DNA of 64,000 nucleotides, taken from positions 2,790,001-2,854,000 of the forward strand of contig NZ_CP119754.1 of assembly GCF_029319185.1 (NCBI RefSeq), written 5' to 3'. The position numbers and the translations under genes were made by a program. The stretch comes from Superficieibacter sp. HKU1 (GTDB taxonomy: Bacteria > Pseudomonadota > Gammaproteobacteria > Enterobacterales > Enterobacteriaceae). Of this stretch, positions 8,422 to 16,069 are shown piece after piece. The notes beneath the pieces were generated by a model. The model was not told the origin of the DNA, did not search any database, and saw only the letters and a list, made by a program, of their open reading frames with translations. The number at the start of each line of letters is the position of its first letter. Position 1 is the stretch's first letter.

Positions 8422-9285
8422 TTAATCCTTAATGCCCCCGGCGGTTAAGCCATGTACCAGATAGCGACGGACCAGCAGCGTAAACGCCACCACCGGCAGC
8501 ATCACCAGCGTGCCGCTGGCGGCGATCTTGCTCCATTCCCAGCCTTCATATTGCAGGAAGTTCACAATGGCGACCGGTGCCGTGATGGCGTTAGTGCGCG
8601 TCAGGATCAGCGCGAAGAAAAAATCATTCCAGGAAAATATAAAGCACAGGATGGCCGTCGCCGCGAGGCCGGGTTTGACCAGCGGCAATGAGATGTGCCA
8701 GAAACTGCGCCACAGCGAGCAGCCGTCCATCCACGCGGCTTCTTCCAGCGCCACCGGGACCGCGGAAAAGAAGGTCTGCATCAGCCAGATCACAATCGCC
8801 AGATTAAACGTCAGATAGACGATCGCCAGCCCGATAATGGTGTCCTGTAAGCCCAGCCAGCGCCAGGCGAGGAAAAAGGGAATGGTGAACGCAATGGGAG
8901 GAGCCATACGGGTGACGAGGATCCACAATGCGACGTAACGGCGGGCGCGAAAACGCCAGCGCGTCAGCACCCACGCCGCCGGGACGCCCAGCAGCAGGGA
9001 AAACACGGTTGAAAGCACGCTGACCATCAGGCTGTTACCAAACGGCTGGAGAAAATTGCCGGCAATCAGCGCACGGTAGCCGTCAAGCGTCGGCGTAAAC
9101 CATAACGTCAGCTCAAAGGCATCCAGCGAGGGGCGCACTGACATTATCACCATCCACAAGAATGGCGCGAGAAACACCCCCAGCAGCACCAGCGCCAGCA
9201 ACGTGCGCTTTCCCCTGAGACGCCATTTTTTACGCCGGGCAGCAGCAAACGGCTGCGGCCGCGCGTCAGTGTGTTGTACTGTCAT
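8422..9285 (-). CDS. ABC transporter permease, MalG/UgpE type
   Basis: A 287-residue integral membrane protein with about six helices. The EAA loop that docks on the ATPase is visible near the middle-to-end (EEAAWMDGCSLWRSFWHISLPL is split by me as EEAAWMDG and FWHISLPL). The N-terminus is polar and basic before the first helix (RGKRTLLALVLLGVFL). I place the start at ATG 9285 after a GGGTGGA site; the frame is open to 9306. It overlaps the preceding permease gene by 20 bases, suggesting coupled translation. Confidence 0.87.
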   Translation of the reverse strand: MTVQHTDARPQPFAAARRKKWRLRGKRTLLALVLLGVFLAPFLWMVIMSVRPSLDAFELTLWFTPTLDGYRALIAGNFLQPFGNSLMVSVLSTVFSLLLGVPAAWVLTRWRFRARRYVALWILVTRMAPPIAFTIPFFLAWRWLGLQDTIIGLAIVYLTFNLAIVIWLMQTFFSAVPVALEEAAWMDGCSLWRSFWHISLPLVKPGLAATAILCFIFSWNDFFFALILTRTNAITAPVAIVNFLQYEGWEWSKIAASGTLVMLPVVAFTLLVRRYLVHGLTAGGIKD

Positions 9286-10168
9286 CGTTCCACCCTGCCC
9301 GGCCAATCAGCCAGCTTAAAATGAACACGCCCACCAGGATAACGACCGCAATCGCGCTGCCGTAACCCCACCAGGAAAAGTTAAACGCCTGAATAAAACC
9401 GTAGTAGTTAGTCACTTCCGTCACCGATCCCGGCCCGCCGTCGGTCAGGATATAAATGAGCGGGAACGCCTTAAAACTGTCGATCAGGCGGAACAAGATA
9501 CACACGACCAGCACCGGCTTCAGATGCGGCAGGACGATATAACGAAAGATATTGAATGAGGATGCCCCGTCCAGGCTCGCCGCTTCCCGGGGTTCATTCG
9601 GTACCATCTGGAGCGCTGCCAGCACCATCAACATGGTAAATGGAAACCACTGCCAGACATCCGCCACCGCGATGGCCCATAACGCAGTGTCCGGGTTGGC
9701 AATCAGCGAGTCCAGCGGCAGGTTAAAGCGGTCCAGCACCTGATGCAGCGGGCTGATATCCGGCGTATAAATGATTTTCCAGATCAGCGCCACGATGATT
9801 GGCGGCAGGACCATGGGAATAAGCAGCAGCGTTCGTACGCCGTTCAGCCAGCGCGACGTCCCGTTCAACAGCAGCGCCAGCAGCAGTCCGATCAGCACCT
9901 GGAAAAACACGCTGACAATCGAAAGCTTAAGCTGTGTTACCAGTGAGCCGAGGAAACGATCATCGTGCAGTAACTGCTGATAGTTAACCAGCGGGTTGGC
10001 AAAGGTGAATGAGGTGTCCGGGTTGGTCAAACTGAACGGCGTCAGACTGGTAACCAGCAGCGCTAGCGCAGGCACCAGCGTCAGCAATGTCAGCACGATC
10101 AGCGACGGAGCGAGGCCCAGGAGCCAGGCATTACGCTGACGCGCGCGCCAGCTTAGTGATAACGCCAT
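9266..10168 (-). CDS. ABC transporter permease, MalF/UgpA type
   Basis: A 300-residue membrane protein with six predicted helices, the second permease of the CUT1-type importer. The EAA-like motif EPREAASLDGASSFNIF followed by RYIVLPHLKP identifies the family. The C-terminal segment includes YILTDGGPG, conserved in sugar permeases of this class. It starts ten bases after the binding-protein stop codon, with a GAGGAG ribosome binding site just before the ATG. Confidence 0.88.
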   Translation of the reverse strand: MALSLSWRARQRNAWLLGLAPSLIVLTLLTLVPALALLVTSLTPFSLTNPDTSFTFANPLVNYQQLLHDDRFLGSLVTQLKLSIVSVFFQVLIGLLLALLLNGTSRWLNGVRTLLLIPMVLPPIIVALIWKIIYTPDISPLHQVLDRFNLPLDSLIANPDTALWAIAVADVWQWFPFTMLMVLAALQMVPNEPREAASLDGASSFNIFRYIVLPHLKPVLVVCILFRLIDSFKAFPLIYILTDGGPGSVTEVTNYYGFIQAFNFSWWGYGSAIAVVILVGVFILSWLIGRAGWNDDSTTH

Positions 10169-10178
10169 TTTCTCCTCC

Positions 10179-11507
10179 TCAGAGTTTCACGCCCGCACGC
10201 TGCAAATCGGCCACCGTGCCAGCCTGCGCTTTACCCATCGCCTCTTTGGCAGACAACTGCCCGGAAACAATAAGCGCAATCGCCTTATTCAGCTGTTGAT
10301 CCACCTGCGGGTAAAACTCTACGGTACGATATTTCATGTAGCCGCCCTGTCCTGCCCGGTCGATCGCATCAATGGATAACTGCGCCAGATCCACGCCGTT
10401 AATCACCTGCTTACTGCGAAAGGCCTGCGAGTCAATGTCGCTGCGACGGGTCGGCGAGCCGTACCCTGCCGCCAGCGCGCGGGAAGTCATCTGTTTTGAC
10501 AATGACCACTGAATAAAGGCCCACGCGGCTTCTTTGTTTTTCGAACCAACCGGGATCCCCAGCGCGTGCGTTGCCATACCGGGGAACCATCCTTTCGGTC
10601 CGTTGACCATCGGGCCGAAATGCGAGGTTTTAACCGTGCGCGAACTTTGCGCATTACCCAACTGCGCCAGATAAGTCTGACTGGCGTCGGAAAAGTTGAC
10701 GCGCCCCTGCTTCAGCGCCTGTAGCGACTGGTCGGCCGTGTAGGTGATACCGCCATTAGGTCCGAAATCACGAATAAGCCGGGAAAAATACTCTGCCGCT
10801 TCGATGGCTTCTGACGTATCCAGCGTGGGGAAAAGATCGTCCGGCGGTGCGCGGAATACGTTGCCGCCAAACGCCTGCAGATAAGGGATAAACGTCCAGC
10901 CGTAGTGGTTATCCGTCACGTACCCGGCCACGCGCTCTTTTTTATTCACCGCCTGTAAAACCTTTACCAGTTCATCAGTGGTTTTCGGAAATTCCAGTCC
11001 TGCCTGCTGGATCAGATCGTAGCGCGATGCCCCCGCCAGCATCGCTTCTACAACATAAGGAATGCCGTACAGTTTACCGTCACGCCCGGTTTCTGCGGCA
11101 AGCGTGGCGGGCAGAAAATCCTGTAATCCCCAGTCCTGCGGGGTCAGGTTTGGATTCGTGATAAAGTCATTCAGCGGCGTCAGCCAGCCAGCGTTGATCC
11201 AGCGGCTGGTATAAATAAAGGTGACGTTCACCACGTCATACGCTGAGCCGCGAGTAGACAGCTCCAGATCGGCACGCTGGTTGTACACCGGGAATGCCGG
11301 CGTATCCAGTTGCACCTTTGCGCCGGTCAGCGCTTCAAACTCCGGTAGCCATTGGCGAATTAGCTGCGGCCAGGCGGTACTGAAGGTAGAGACATTCAGC
11401 GTGACGCCCTCATATTTTCGCGCCGTGTTTGCACCGCGCGCGATGGCGGGCACCATGCTGTACACGCCGAACGCTGCCATTGCTTTTAACAGATCACGAC
11501 GCTGCAT
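10179..11507 (-). CDS. ABC transporter substrate-binding protein with Tat-like signal
   Basis: A 442-residue periplasmic binding protein of the sugar-type family 1. The N-terminus MQRRDLLKAMAAFGVY has a twin-arginine motif (QRRDLLK) before a hydrophobic stretch and an ARGA cleavage region, so Tat export of the folded protein is likely. The body shows the usual binding-protein segments (EFEALTGAKVQ, YGIPYVVEAML, KEAAWAFIQWSLSK). Its start overlaps the dioxygenase stop by 14 bases, which implies translational coupling to that gene. The ligand is unknown; linkage to an AtsK-like enzyme suggests a sulfated organic compound. Confidence 0.87.
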   Translation of the reverse strand: MQRRDLLKAMAAFGVYSMVPAIARGANTARKYEGVTLNVSTFSTAWPQLIRQWLPEFEALTGAKVQLDTPAFPVYNQRADLELSTRGSAYDVVNVTFIYTSRWINAGWLTPLNDFITNPNLTPQDWGLQDFLPATLAAETGRDGKLYGIPYVVEAMLAGASRYDLIQQAGLEFPKTTDELVKVLQAVNKKERVAGYVTDNHYGWTFIPYLQAFGGNVFRAPPDDLFPTLDTSEAIEAAEYFSRLIRDFGPNGGITYTADQSLQALKQGRVNFSDASQTYLAQLGNAQSSRTVKTSHFGPMVNGPKGWFPGMATHALGIPVGSKNKEAAWAFIQWSLSKQMTSRALAAGYGSPTRRSDIDSQAFRSKQVINGVDLAQLSIDAIDRAGQGGYMKYRTVEFYPQVDQQLNKAIALIVSGQLSAKEAMGKAQAGTVADLQRAGVKL

Positions 11508-12462
11508 ATTTCACATCCGTAGTTGGGTTAACCGGAGATCCTTCATTGACGGCATCCTGGGGACGGGCCACCGTGCGGCTGCGGCTGCCGTCAATGCCCG
11601 TTGCGGGCTCGCCCTCCACCGTCACCCGGCGTACCACGCGAGGCTGCGTTCCATAATCATTTACAGCGTAATGTTGCGTGCTACGGTTATCCCAGATCAC
11701 CACGTCATCCTGCTGCCACTGCCAGCGGACGGTATTTTCCAGACGAATAATACGATTCTGCAATAAATCAAAAAGCTGTGCCGATTCGCGGCTGCTGAAG
11801 CCCACCAGATTTTTGACAAAATGGCCGAGTAATAAAATACGTTCGCCGCTCACCGGGTGAATATGCACAACCGGGTGTTCAGCTTCCCAGACGGAAGAGA
11901 CAAAAACCTTTTTATGATGATTCAGTCGCTGTTTATCCGTTTCGACACGTTCAGCCGCATAATCATAATTATTAGTGTGAACGGCGCGCAGGGTTCCGAC
12001 AAATTGTTTTAAGGATTCGGGTAATGATTCATACGCCCGTGCGGTATTAGCCCAGACCGTGTCGCCACCATATTCCGGGATCGTCACGCCGCGCAGAATC
12101 GATATTTTCGGAAAGGCTTCTACAAAGGTGACATCAGTATGCCAGGAATCAGCTCGTCCGCCGCCTTTGGAGGCGTCCAGTTCGAATAATTTGGTGCCAT
12201 CAGGCGAGGGAACCGTAGGATGGGCAACGATTTTTCCAAAGCGTGCGCCAAATGCCTGGTGTGTTTCATCCGTTAAATGATGCTGGCGACGGAAAAATAA
12301 AACCTTATATTTTATCAGCGCATTTTCTATCTGCTGAATAACCTCGTCACTCAGATCCGCAGACAGGGATATATTACGAACCTCCGCACCAATGTTTCCG
12401 GCTACGGGATGAACATCTAATTGATCAAAGTCGCTACGGGCAACAGTAATTACTGAGGTCAT
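11494..12462 (-). CDS. AtsK/TauD-family 2-oxoglutarate-dependent sulfate-ester dioxygenase
   Basis: A 322-residue non-heme iron(II) dioxygenase. It resembles AtsK of Pseudomonas putida more than TauD: the shared blocks are LDVHPVAGNIGAEVR, WHTDVTFVEAFPKISILR with the HxD iron ligands, GGDTVWANT, EHPVVHIHPVSGERILLLGHFVK and DNRSTQHYAVNDYGTQPR with the distal His and the Arg that binds 2-oxoglutarate. AtsK oxidises alkyl sulfate esters to aldehyde and sulfate, freeing sulfur during starvation. It is the first gene of the transporter operon, next to cbl. The C-terminus is about 20 residues longer than AtsK. Sulfonate cleavage is a less likely alternative. Confidence 0.85.
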   Translation of the reverse strand: MTSVITVARSDFDQLDVHPVAGNIGAEVRNISLSADLSDEVIQQIENALIKYKVLFFRRQHHLTDETHQAFGARFGKIVAHPTVPSPDGTKLFELDASKGGGRADSWHTDVTFVEAFPKISILRGVTIPEYGGDTVWANTARAYESLPESLKQFVGTLRAVHTNNYDYAAERVETDKQRLNHHKKVFVSSVWEAEHPVVHIHPVSGERILLLGHFVKNLVGFSSRESAQLFDLLQNRIIRLENTVRWQWQQDDVVIWDNRSTQHYAVNDYGTQPRVVRRVTVEGEPATGIDGSRSRTVARPQDAVNEGSPVNPTTDVKYAAS

Positions 12463-12738
12463 GGTTGATTTCCTTAAATATTAACAGGAACTCAACTTTA
12501 TTAATAAAGCGCGATGGCGGAAAAGACTTTTTGGTAATAAATATAGTAAGCGCTTCTGCATAAGCTAAGTCAGAAAACACAAATATACGTCACGGTAGTC
12601 TATTCATCTGGCACTACTGGCGAAAGCATGGGAGCAAGGATAACCGAACCCCATGCTTAAACAATAAAGCCCGGGTCCGGCAGGATGCCAGACCCGGGCT
12701 TTACCGACGCCAGACACGGCGTCAACCATTGCAAAGAT
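12463..12738 (-). promoter_or_regulatory. Control region between cbl and the dioxygenase operon
   Basis: About 276 bases separating two genes on the same strand. It contains the hairpin that probably ends cbl (12666-12702) and, nearer 12463, an AT-rich stretch upstream of the AAGGAA site of the dioxygenase gene. This is where a promoter and any Cbl or CysB binding site should lie; neither protein has a consensus strict enough for me to place a site by eye. Confidence 0.5.
12666..12702 (-). terminator. Probable terminator of cbl
   Basis: An 11-12 base-pair perfect stem (AAAGCCCGGGTC with GACCCGGGCTTT) around a 13-base loop, 36 bases downstream of the cbl stop codon. The tail on the minus strand is T-rich but interrupted. 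Confidence 0.7.
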
Positions 12739-13689
12739 TTAAATCTGGTAGTCAATCACCACTTCATCCGGCTCCATCGCCTGGCGTTTAATTTCCGCCA
12801 GCGACAGTCCGGCATTGCATAATTCGATAAACTGCCAGACATAATTACGCTGAAGCTGGCCGCGTTTAAGGCCCAGCCAGACGGTGCTGGCATCAAAAAG
12901 ATGGCGGGTGTCGAGACGCACCAGCTTACCGTTCTCCTGCTCCCCGGCGGACTGCTCGGCCACCAGACCGATGCCCAGCCCCAGATCGACGTAGGTTTTG
13001 ATAACGTCAGAGTCCTGAGCGCTCAGCACGATATCCGGCGTCAGCCCTTTACGGCTGAAGGCTTCATCAATGCGGGAACGACCGGTGATCCCCTGACGGT
13101 AAGTAATCAGCGGCCAGCCTGCGATGTCTTCCAGCGTCAGGGGGGAGATGAGCGTCAGAGGATGATCGTGCGGCAGCAGCAGGCTGTGATGCCAGCGAAA
13201 CCACGGGAACGCCACCAGCGTTGGGTCATTACTTAATCGTTCACTGGCGATACCGATATCCGCCCCACCGTTATGCAGCAGCGCCTCTATTTCCTGCGGC
13301 GTCCCCTGCACCAGCTCCAGGCGAACCTCTTTAAAGAGTTCACGAAACGCTTTAATCACAGGCGGCAGGCTATAACGCGCCTGCGTGTGAGTGGTGGCAA
13401 TAGTCAGCACGCCAGAGGCATCGTTAGTGAACAGGTCGGCCAGCCGACGCACGTTACTGGCTTCATTAAGGATCCTTTCCGCAATCACCAACAACGCTTT
13501 TCCCGGCTCCGTCATCCCCAGCAAGCGCTTGCCGCGCCGGATAAAGATTTCTATACCCAGCTCTTCTTCCAGTTCGCGAATGTGACGACTGACGCCGGAT
13601 TGCGAGGTATAAAGCATGTTGGCGACCTCCGTCAGATTAAAATCCTGACGTGCCGCCTCGCGAATAATTTTAAGTTGCTGGAAATTCAC
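12739..13689 (-). CDS. cbl: Cbl, LysR-type regulator of sulfur-source genes
   Basis: A 316-residue LysR-type activator, paralogue of CysB, that turns on sulfonate and other sulfur-scavenging genes when sulfate is scarce; adenosine 5'-phosphosulfate is its known anti-inducer. The N-terminal winged helix (NFQQLKIIREAARQ, then TSQSGVSRHIRELEEELG) matches E. coli Cbl, and the length is identical when the start is GTG 13689. That GTG has a GGAGG site five bases upstream. nac lies 100 bases upstream on the same strand. The neighbouring dioxygenase-transporter operon is a plausible target. Confidence 0.95.
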   Translation of the reverse strand: MNFQQLKIIREAARQDFNLTEVANMLYTSQSGVSRHIRELEEELGIEIFIRRGKRLLGMTEPGKALLVIAERILNEASNVRRLADLFTNDASGVLTIATTHTQARYSLPPVIKAFRELFKEVRLELVQGTPQEIEALLHNGGADIGIASERLSNDPTLVAFPWFRWHHSLLLPHDHPLTLISPLTLEDIAGWPLITYRQGITGRSRIDEAFSRKGLTPDIVLSAQDSDVIKTYVDLGLGIGLVAEQSAGEQENGKLVRLDTRHLFDASTVWLGLKRGQLQRNYVWQFIELCNAGLSLAEIKRQAMEPDEVVIDYQI

Positions 13690-13789
13690 CCTACCCTCCA
13701 GGGCCATATGACATAACGCTATTGTTAGAGTCCCGGGCCTGGCAGAACAAATAATAAAAACCAGCAACTTATTCTTTTTGGTTATATGG

Positions 13790-14707
13790 TTAACTGACCA
13801 GCAGTAATTCGCGGTTTTCCAGCGCCGGACGGGTGACCAGCGACATTAGGATCTCACGCACCGCCTGCGCCTGTGGCGAGAGTGCGCCCCGCGCAGAGAC
13901 GTTTAGCGAAAGCGGCAGACTCATTGACGGCGTCGAGATCCGCGCCATCCAGCCATTCGCTGCGCCGGACAGTGAGCGGGCAGCCGACTCCGGCAGTACC
14001 GTAACGCCCATCCCACTGGCAATCGCCGCCGTTAGCGTTGCGATGGAGTCGATTTCGCCGACAATTTTCGCCGTCAGGCGGCGCAGCGAAAACGCTTCAT
14101 CCACGCGTAAACGCACTGCGCTATAGTCCCGCGGCAGAAACAGGTTCATTTCCGCCACCGCCGCAAGATCGACGCTCTGCCCTGGACAATCACGCGTCCC
14201 GACAAGATACAAATCTTCTTTTAACAACGGCTGGCTGGAGATACCGGCCACGGGGGAACGCTCATACAGCACTGCCATATCAAGCTGGCCGCTGAGCAAT
14301 TTATCATTCAACACCGAGCCGCTGTTTTCGTGCAGATAAACCTGCACATCCGGCAATTCCGCGCGTACCGCCTGTAACAGCGGCATGGTCACGGAAGACG
14401 CCGCGGTTCCCGGCGCAAGGCCAATCGATACCTGCCCGCGTAGCGTTTGCCCGACATTATTCACCGCCAGCTGCGCCTGTTCACACTGGCGAAGGATAGT
14501 GCGCGCGTGGGTATAAAGGATTTTGCCCGCTTCGGTCGGCGTCACGCCGCGTTTCGTGCGGATCAGCAATTGCTGATCCAGTTCCCCTTCCAGGGTGGCA
14601 ACCTGCTGACTTAGCGCGGGCTGTGCAATATGCAGCACTTCCGCCGCCTGCGTCAGACTGCCAATATCGACGATTTTTACGAAATACTTCAGCCGTCTTA
14701 AGTTCAT
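13790..14707 (-). CDS. nac: Nac, nitrogen assimilation control LysR-type regulator
   Basis: A 305-residue LysR-type regulator that couples sigma-70 promoters to nitrogen limitation; it is made from a sigma-54 promoter under NtrC and needs no small coeffector. The N-terminus (MNLRRLKYFVKIVDIGSLTQAAEVLHIAQ is recognisable as MNLRRLKYFVKI and SLTQAAEVLHIAQPALSQQ) and length agree with enterobacterial Nac. A matching sigma-54 promoter is visible upstream (14764-14780), with a candidate NtrC site further out. The cbl gene follows on the same strand, as in E. coli. Confidence 0.96.
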   Translation of the reverse strand: MNLRRLKYFVKIVDIGSLTQAAEVLHIAQPALSQQVATLEGELDQQLLIRTKRGVTPTEAGKILYTHARTILRQCEQAQLAVNNVGQTLRGQVSIGLAPGTAASSVTMPLLQAVRAELPDVQVYLHENSGSVLNDKLLSGQLDMAVLYERSPVAGISSQPLLKEDLYLVGTRDCPGQSVDLAAVAEMNLFLPRDYSAVRLRVDEAFSLRRLTAKIVGEIDSIATLTAAIASGMGVTVLPESAARSLSGAANGWMARISTPSMSLPLSLNVSARGALSPQAQAVREILMSLVTRPALENRELLLVS

Positions 14708-14763
14708 TTTGCCTCCGGTCAGGAAAGCCAGTAGTTATGCTGGCAATAATCTTATCGGGACTA

Positions 14764-14780
14764 TTGCAAGATATTTGCCA
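14764..14780 (-). promoter_or_regulatory. Sigma-54 promoter of nac
   Basis: Read on the minus strand the site is TGGCAAATATCTTGCAA. GG and GC are separated by exactly ten bases, and only one base of the TGGCAC-N5-TTGCA consensus differs. It sits 57 bases upstream of the nac start codon, which leaves a leader of about 45 bases. Confidence 0.85.
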
Positions 14781-14899
14781 GTTTTGACAAATGGTCTTTT
14801 TTGGACTCTAACCGGCTGGATAATAAGACATTGTGATGTGAAACAGCGTTTTTATCATTCAGCCAGTGGAAATGGCTATGCCCCATTAAGGGGTAGATT

Positions 14900-14914
14900 G
14901 CACCATCAGCGTGC
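14900..14914. promoter_or_regulatory. Candidate NtrC-binding site upstream of nac
   Basis: The dyad GCAC-N7-GTGC (GCACCATCAGCGTGC) matches the NtrC consensus half-sites and spacing. It lies about 120-135 bases upstream of the sigma-54 promoter, the distance expected for an enhancer. Confidence 0.6.
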
Positions 14915-15041
14915 GTGAATATCAGCAAAAACGCAGAACAGACCGTGTATTGTTGATTTTGTCAGCAATCAGACGTCTTCGCTGCATCCACCCTTTGACA
15001 AGATCTCTGACCCTCGCTACTATTCGCCCCGTTCACACGAT

Positions 15042-15117
15042 TCCTCTGTAGTTCAGTCGGTAGAACGGCGGACTGTTAATCCGTATGTCACTGGTTCGAG
15101 TCCAGTCAGAGGAGCCA
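15042..15117 (+). tRNA. tRNA-Asn(GTT), copy 2
   Basis: Identical over all 76 nucleotides to copy 1, with the same 5' flank (CCCCGTTCACACGAT) and the same downstream hairpin. It lies between the nac control region and the DUF2233 gene. The 334-base gap from 14708 to 15041 otherwise holds only the nac control region. Confidence 0.97.
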
Positions 15118-15126
15118 GATTTAAAG

Positions 15127-15153
15127 AAGCCCGCTTTTCAGCGGGCTTTTTGC
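15127..15153 (+). terminator. Terminator of tRNA-Asn copy 2
   Basis: Hairpin AAGCCCGC/GCGGGCTT followed by TTTTTGC, nine bases after the tRNA. Confidence 0.8.
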
Positions 15154-15238
15154 TTTTCTCCCCTCCTGAAAAATCTCATACTTACCCCCACCGGACCGGG
15201 TGACTTTTACACCCTTGTTAATCGAAGGAACCGCCACG

Positions 15239-15970
15239 TTGAAATTACGTCTACTGCTTCTGCTTCCCACCTTGCTTTTACCGCTTTCCGCCCTTGCCAG
15301 CACCTGTACGCTCAGCGATCCAACGCTGACGGTGCAGAGTTATAACGTCAACGCGCAGCAAGAACGTATCGTCATGTACTGGAAAAAAGCGGATGGCGCC
15401 GCCTGGGAGTCATTGCTTAATCTGCTGGCGGACAATAATGCTGACGGACGGATACAAATGGCGATGAACGGCGGGATTTACGCAAAATCGTATGCCCCTC
15501 TCGGGCTGTATATTGAGAAGGGAAAGCAGTTAGCGCCGCTGAATCGCGCCTCCGGCGGCGGGAACTTTTTTATACGTCCCGGCGGGGTATTTTATGTGAA
15601 GGGTAAGCAGGCCGGAATTGTCAGTCTTGATACGTATAAACCCGCGCAAAGTATCGATTATGCCGTGCAGTCCGGTCCGCTGATGATCGAGAACGGCACC
15701 ATCAACCGCCGTTTGCTCCCGTCCGCCAGTTCACGAAAAATCCGCAATGCGGTGGGCATCACAACGCGGGGCGAGGCGGTATTTATGCTGAGCGGGCGTG
15801 GAACCAGTTTCTATGACTTCGCCTGCTATGCCCGGTCAAAACTGGATGTCCGCCAGATGCTTTATCTCGACGGCACGATTTCCGCGATGTATCAGAAAGG
15901 CGCTGATATGCTGTGGCAGTCTCATCCGTTTGTGACCATGATCGCCGTAGAAACCCGGCATCCTGATTAA
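15239..15970 (+). CDS. Exported phosphodiester glycosidase family (DUF2233) protein
   Basis: A 243-residue protein with a signal peptide of about 20 residues (LKLRLLLLLPTLLLPLSALAS). The mature part carries family hallmarks: MAMNGGIYAKSYAPLGLYIEKGK, GGNFFIRPGGVFYV, the VQSGPLMIENG segment and a late YLDGTISAMY motif, all typical of the domain shared with the mammalian NAGPA uncovering enzyme and with YigE. Function in bacteria is unknown; a role on phosphodiester-linked sugars is inferred. The start is TTG 15239 with AAGGAA nine bases upstream; an upstream GTG would spoil the signal peptide. It lies downstream of a tRNA-Asn gene, an accessory position. Confidence 0.82.
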   Translation: MKLRLLLLLPTLLLPLSALASTCTLSDPTLTVQSYNVNAQQERIVMYWKKADGAAWESLLNLLADNNADGRIQMAMNGGIYAKSYAPLGLYIEKGKQLAPLNRASGGGNFFIRPGGVFYVKGKQAGIVSLDTYKPAQSIDYAVQSGPLMIENGTINRRLLPSASSRKIRNAVGITTRGEAVFMLSGRGTSFYDFACYARSKLDVRQMLYLDGTISAMYQKGADMLWQSHPFVTMIAVETRHPD

Positions 15971-16069
15971 CCGCCCGCGTTACCTTCAGTTTTATCTGCT
16001 GGCTTTTGTTTCATATTCCTGTGACATACTATCGGATACAGGCAGTCTATCTGACACATGGAGCGAATG

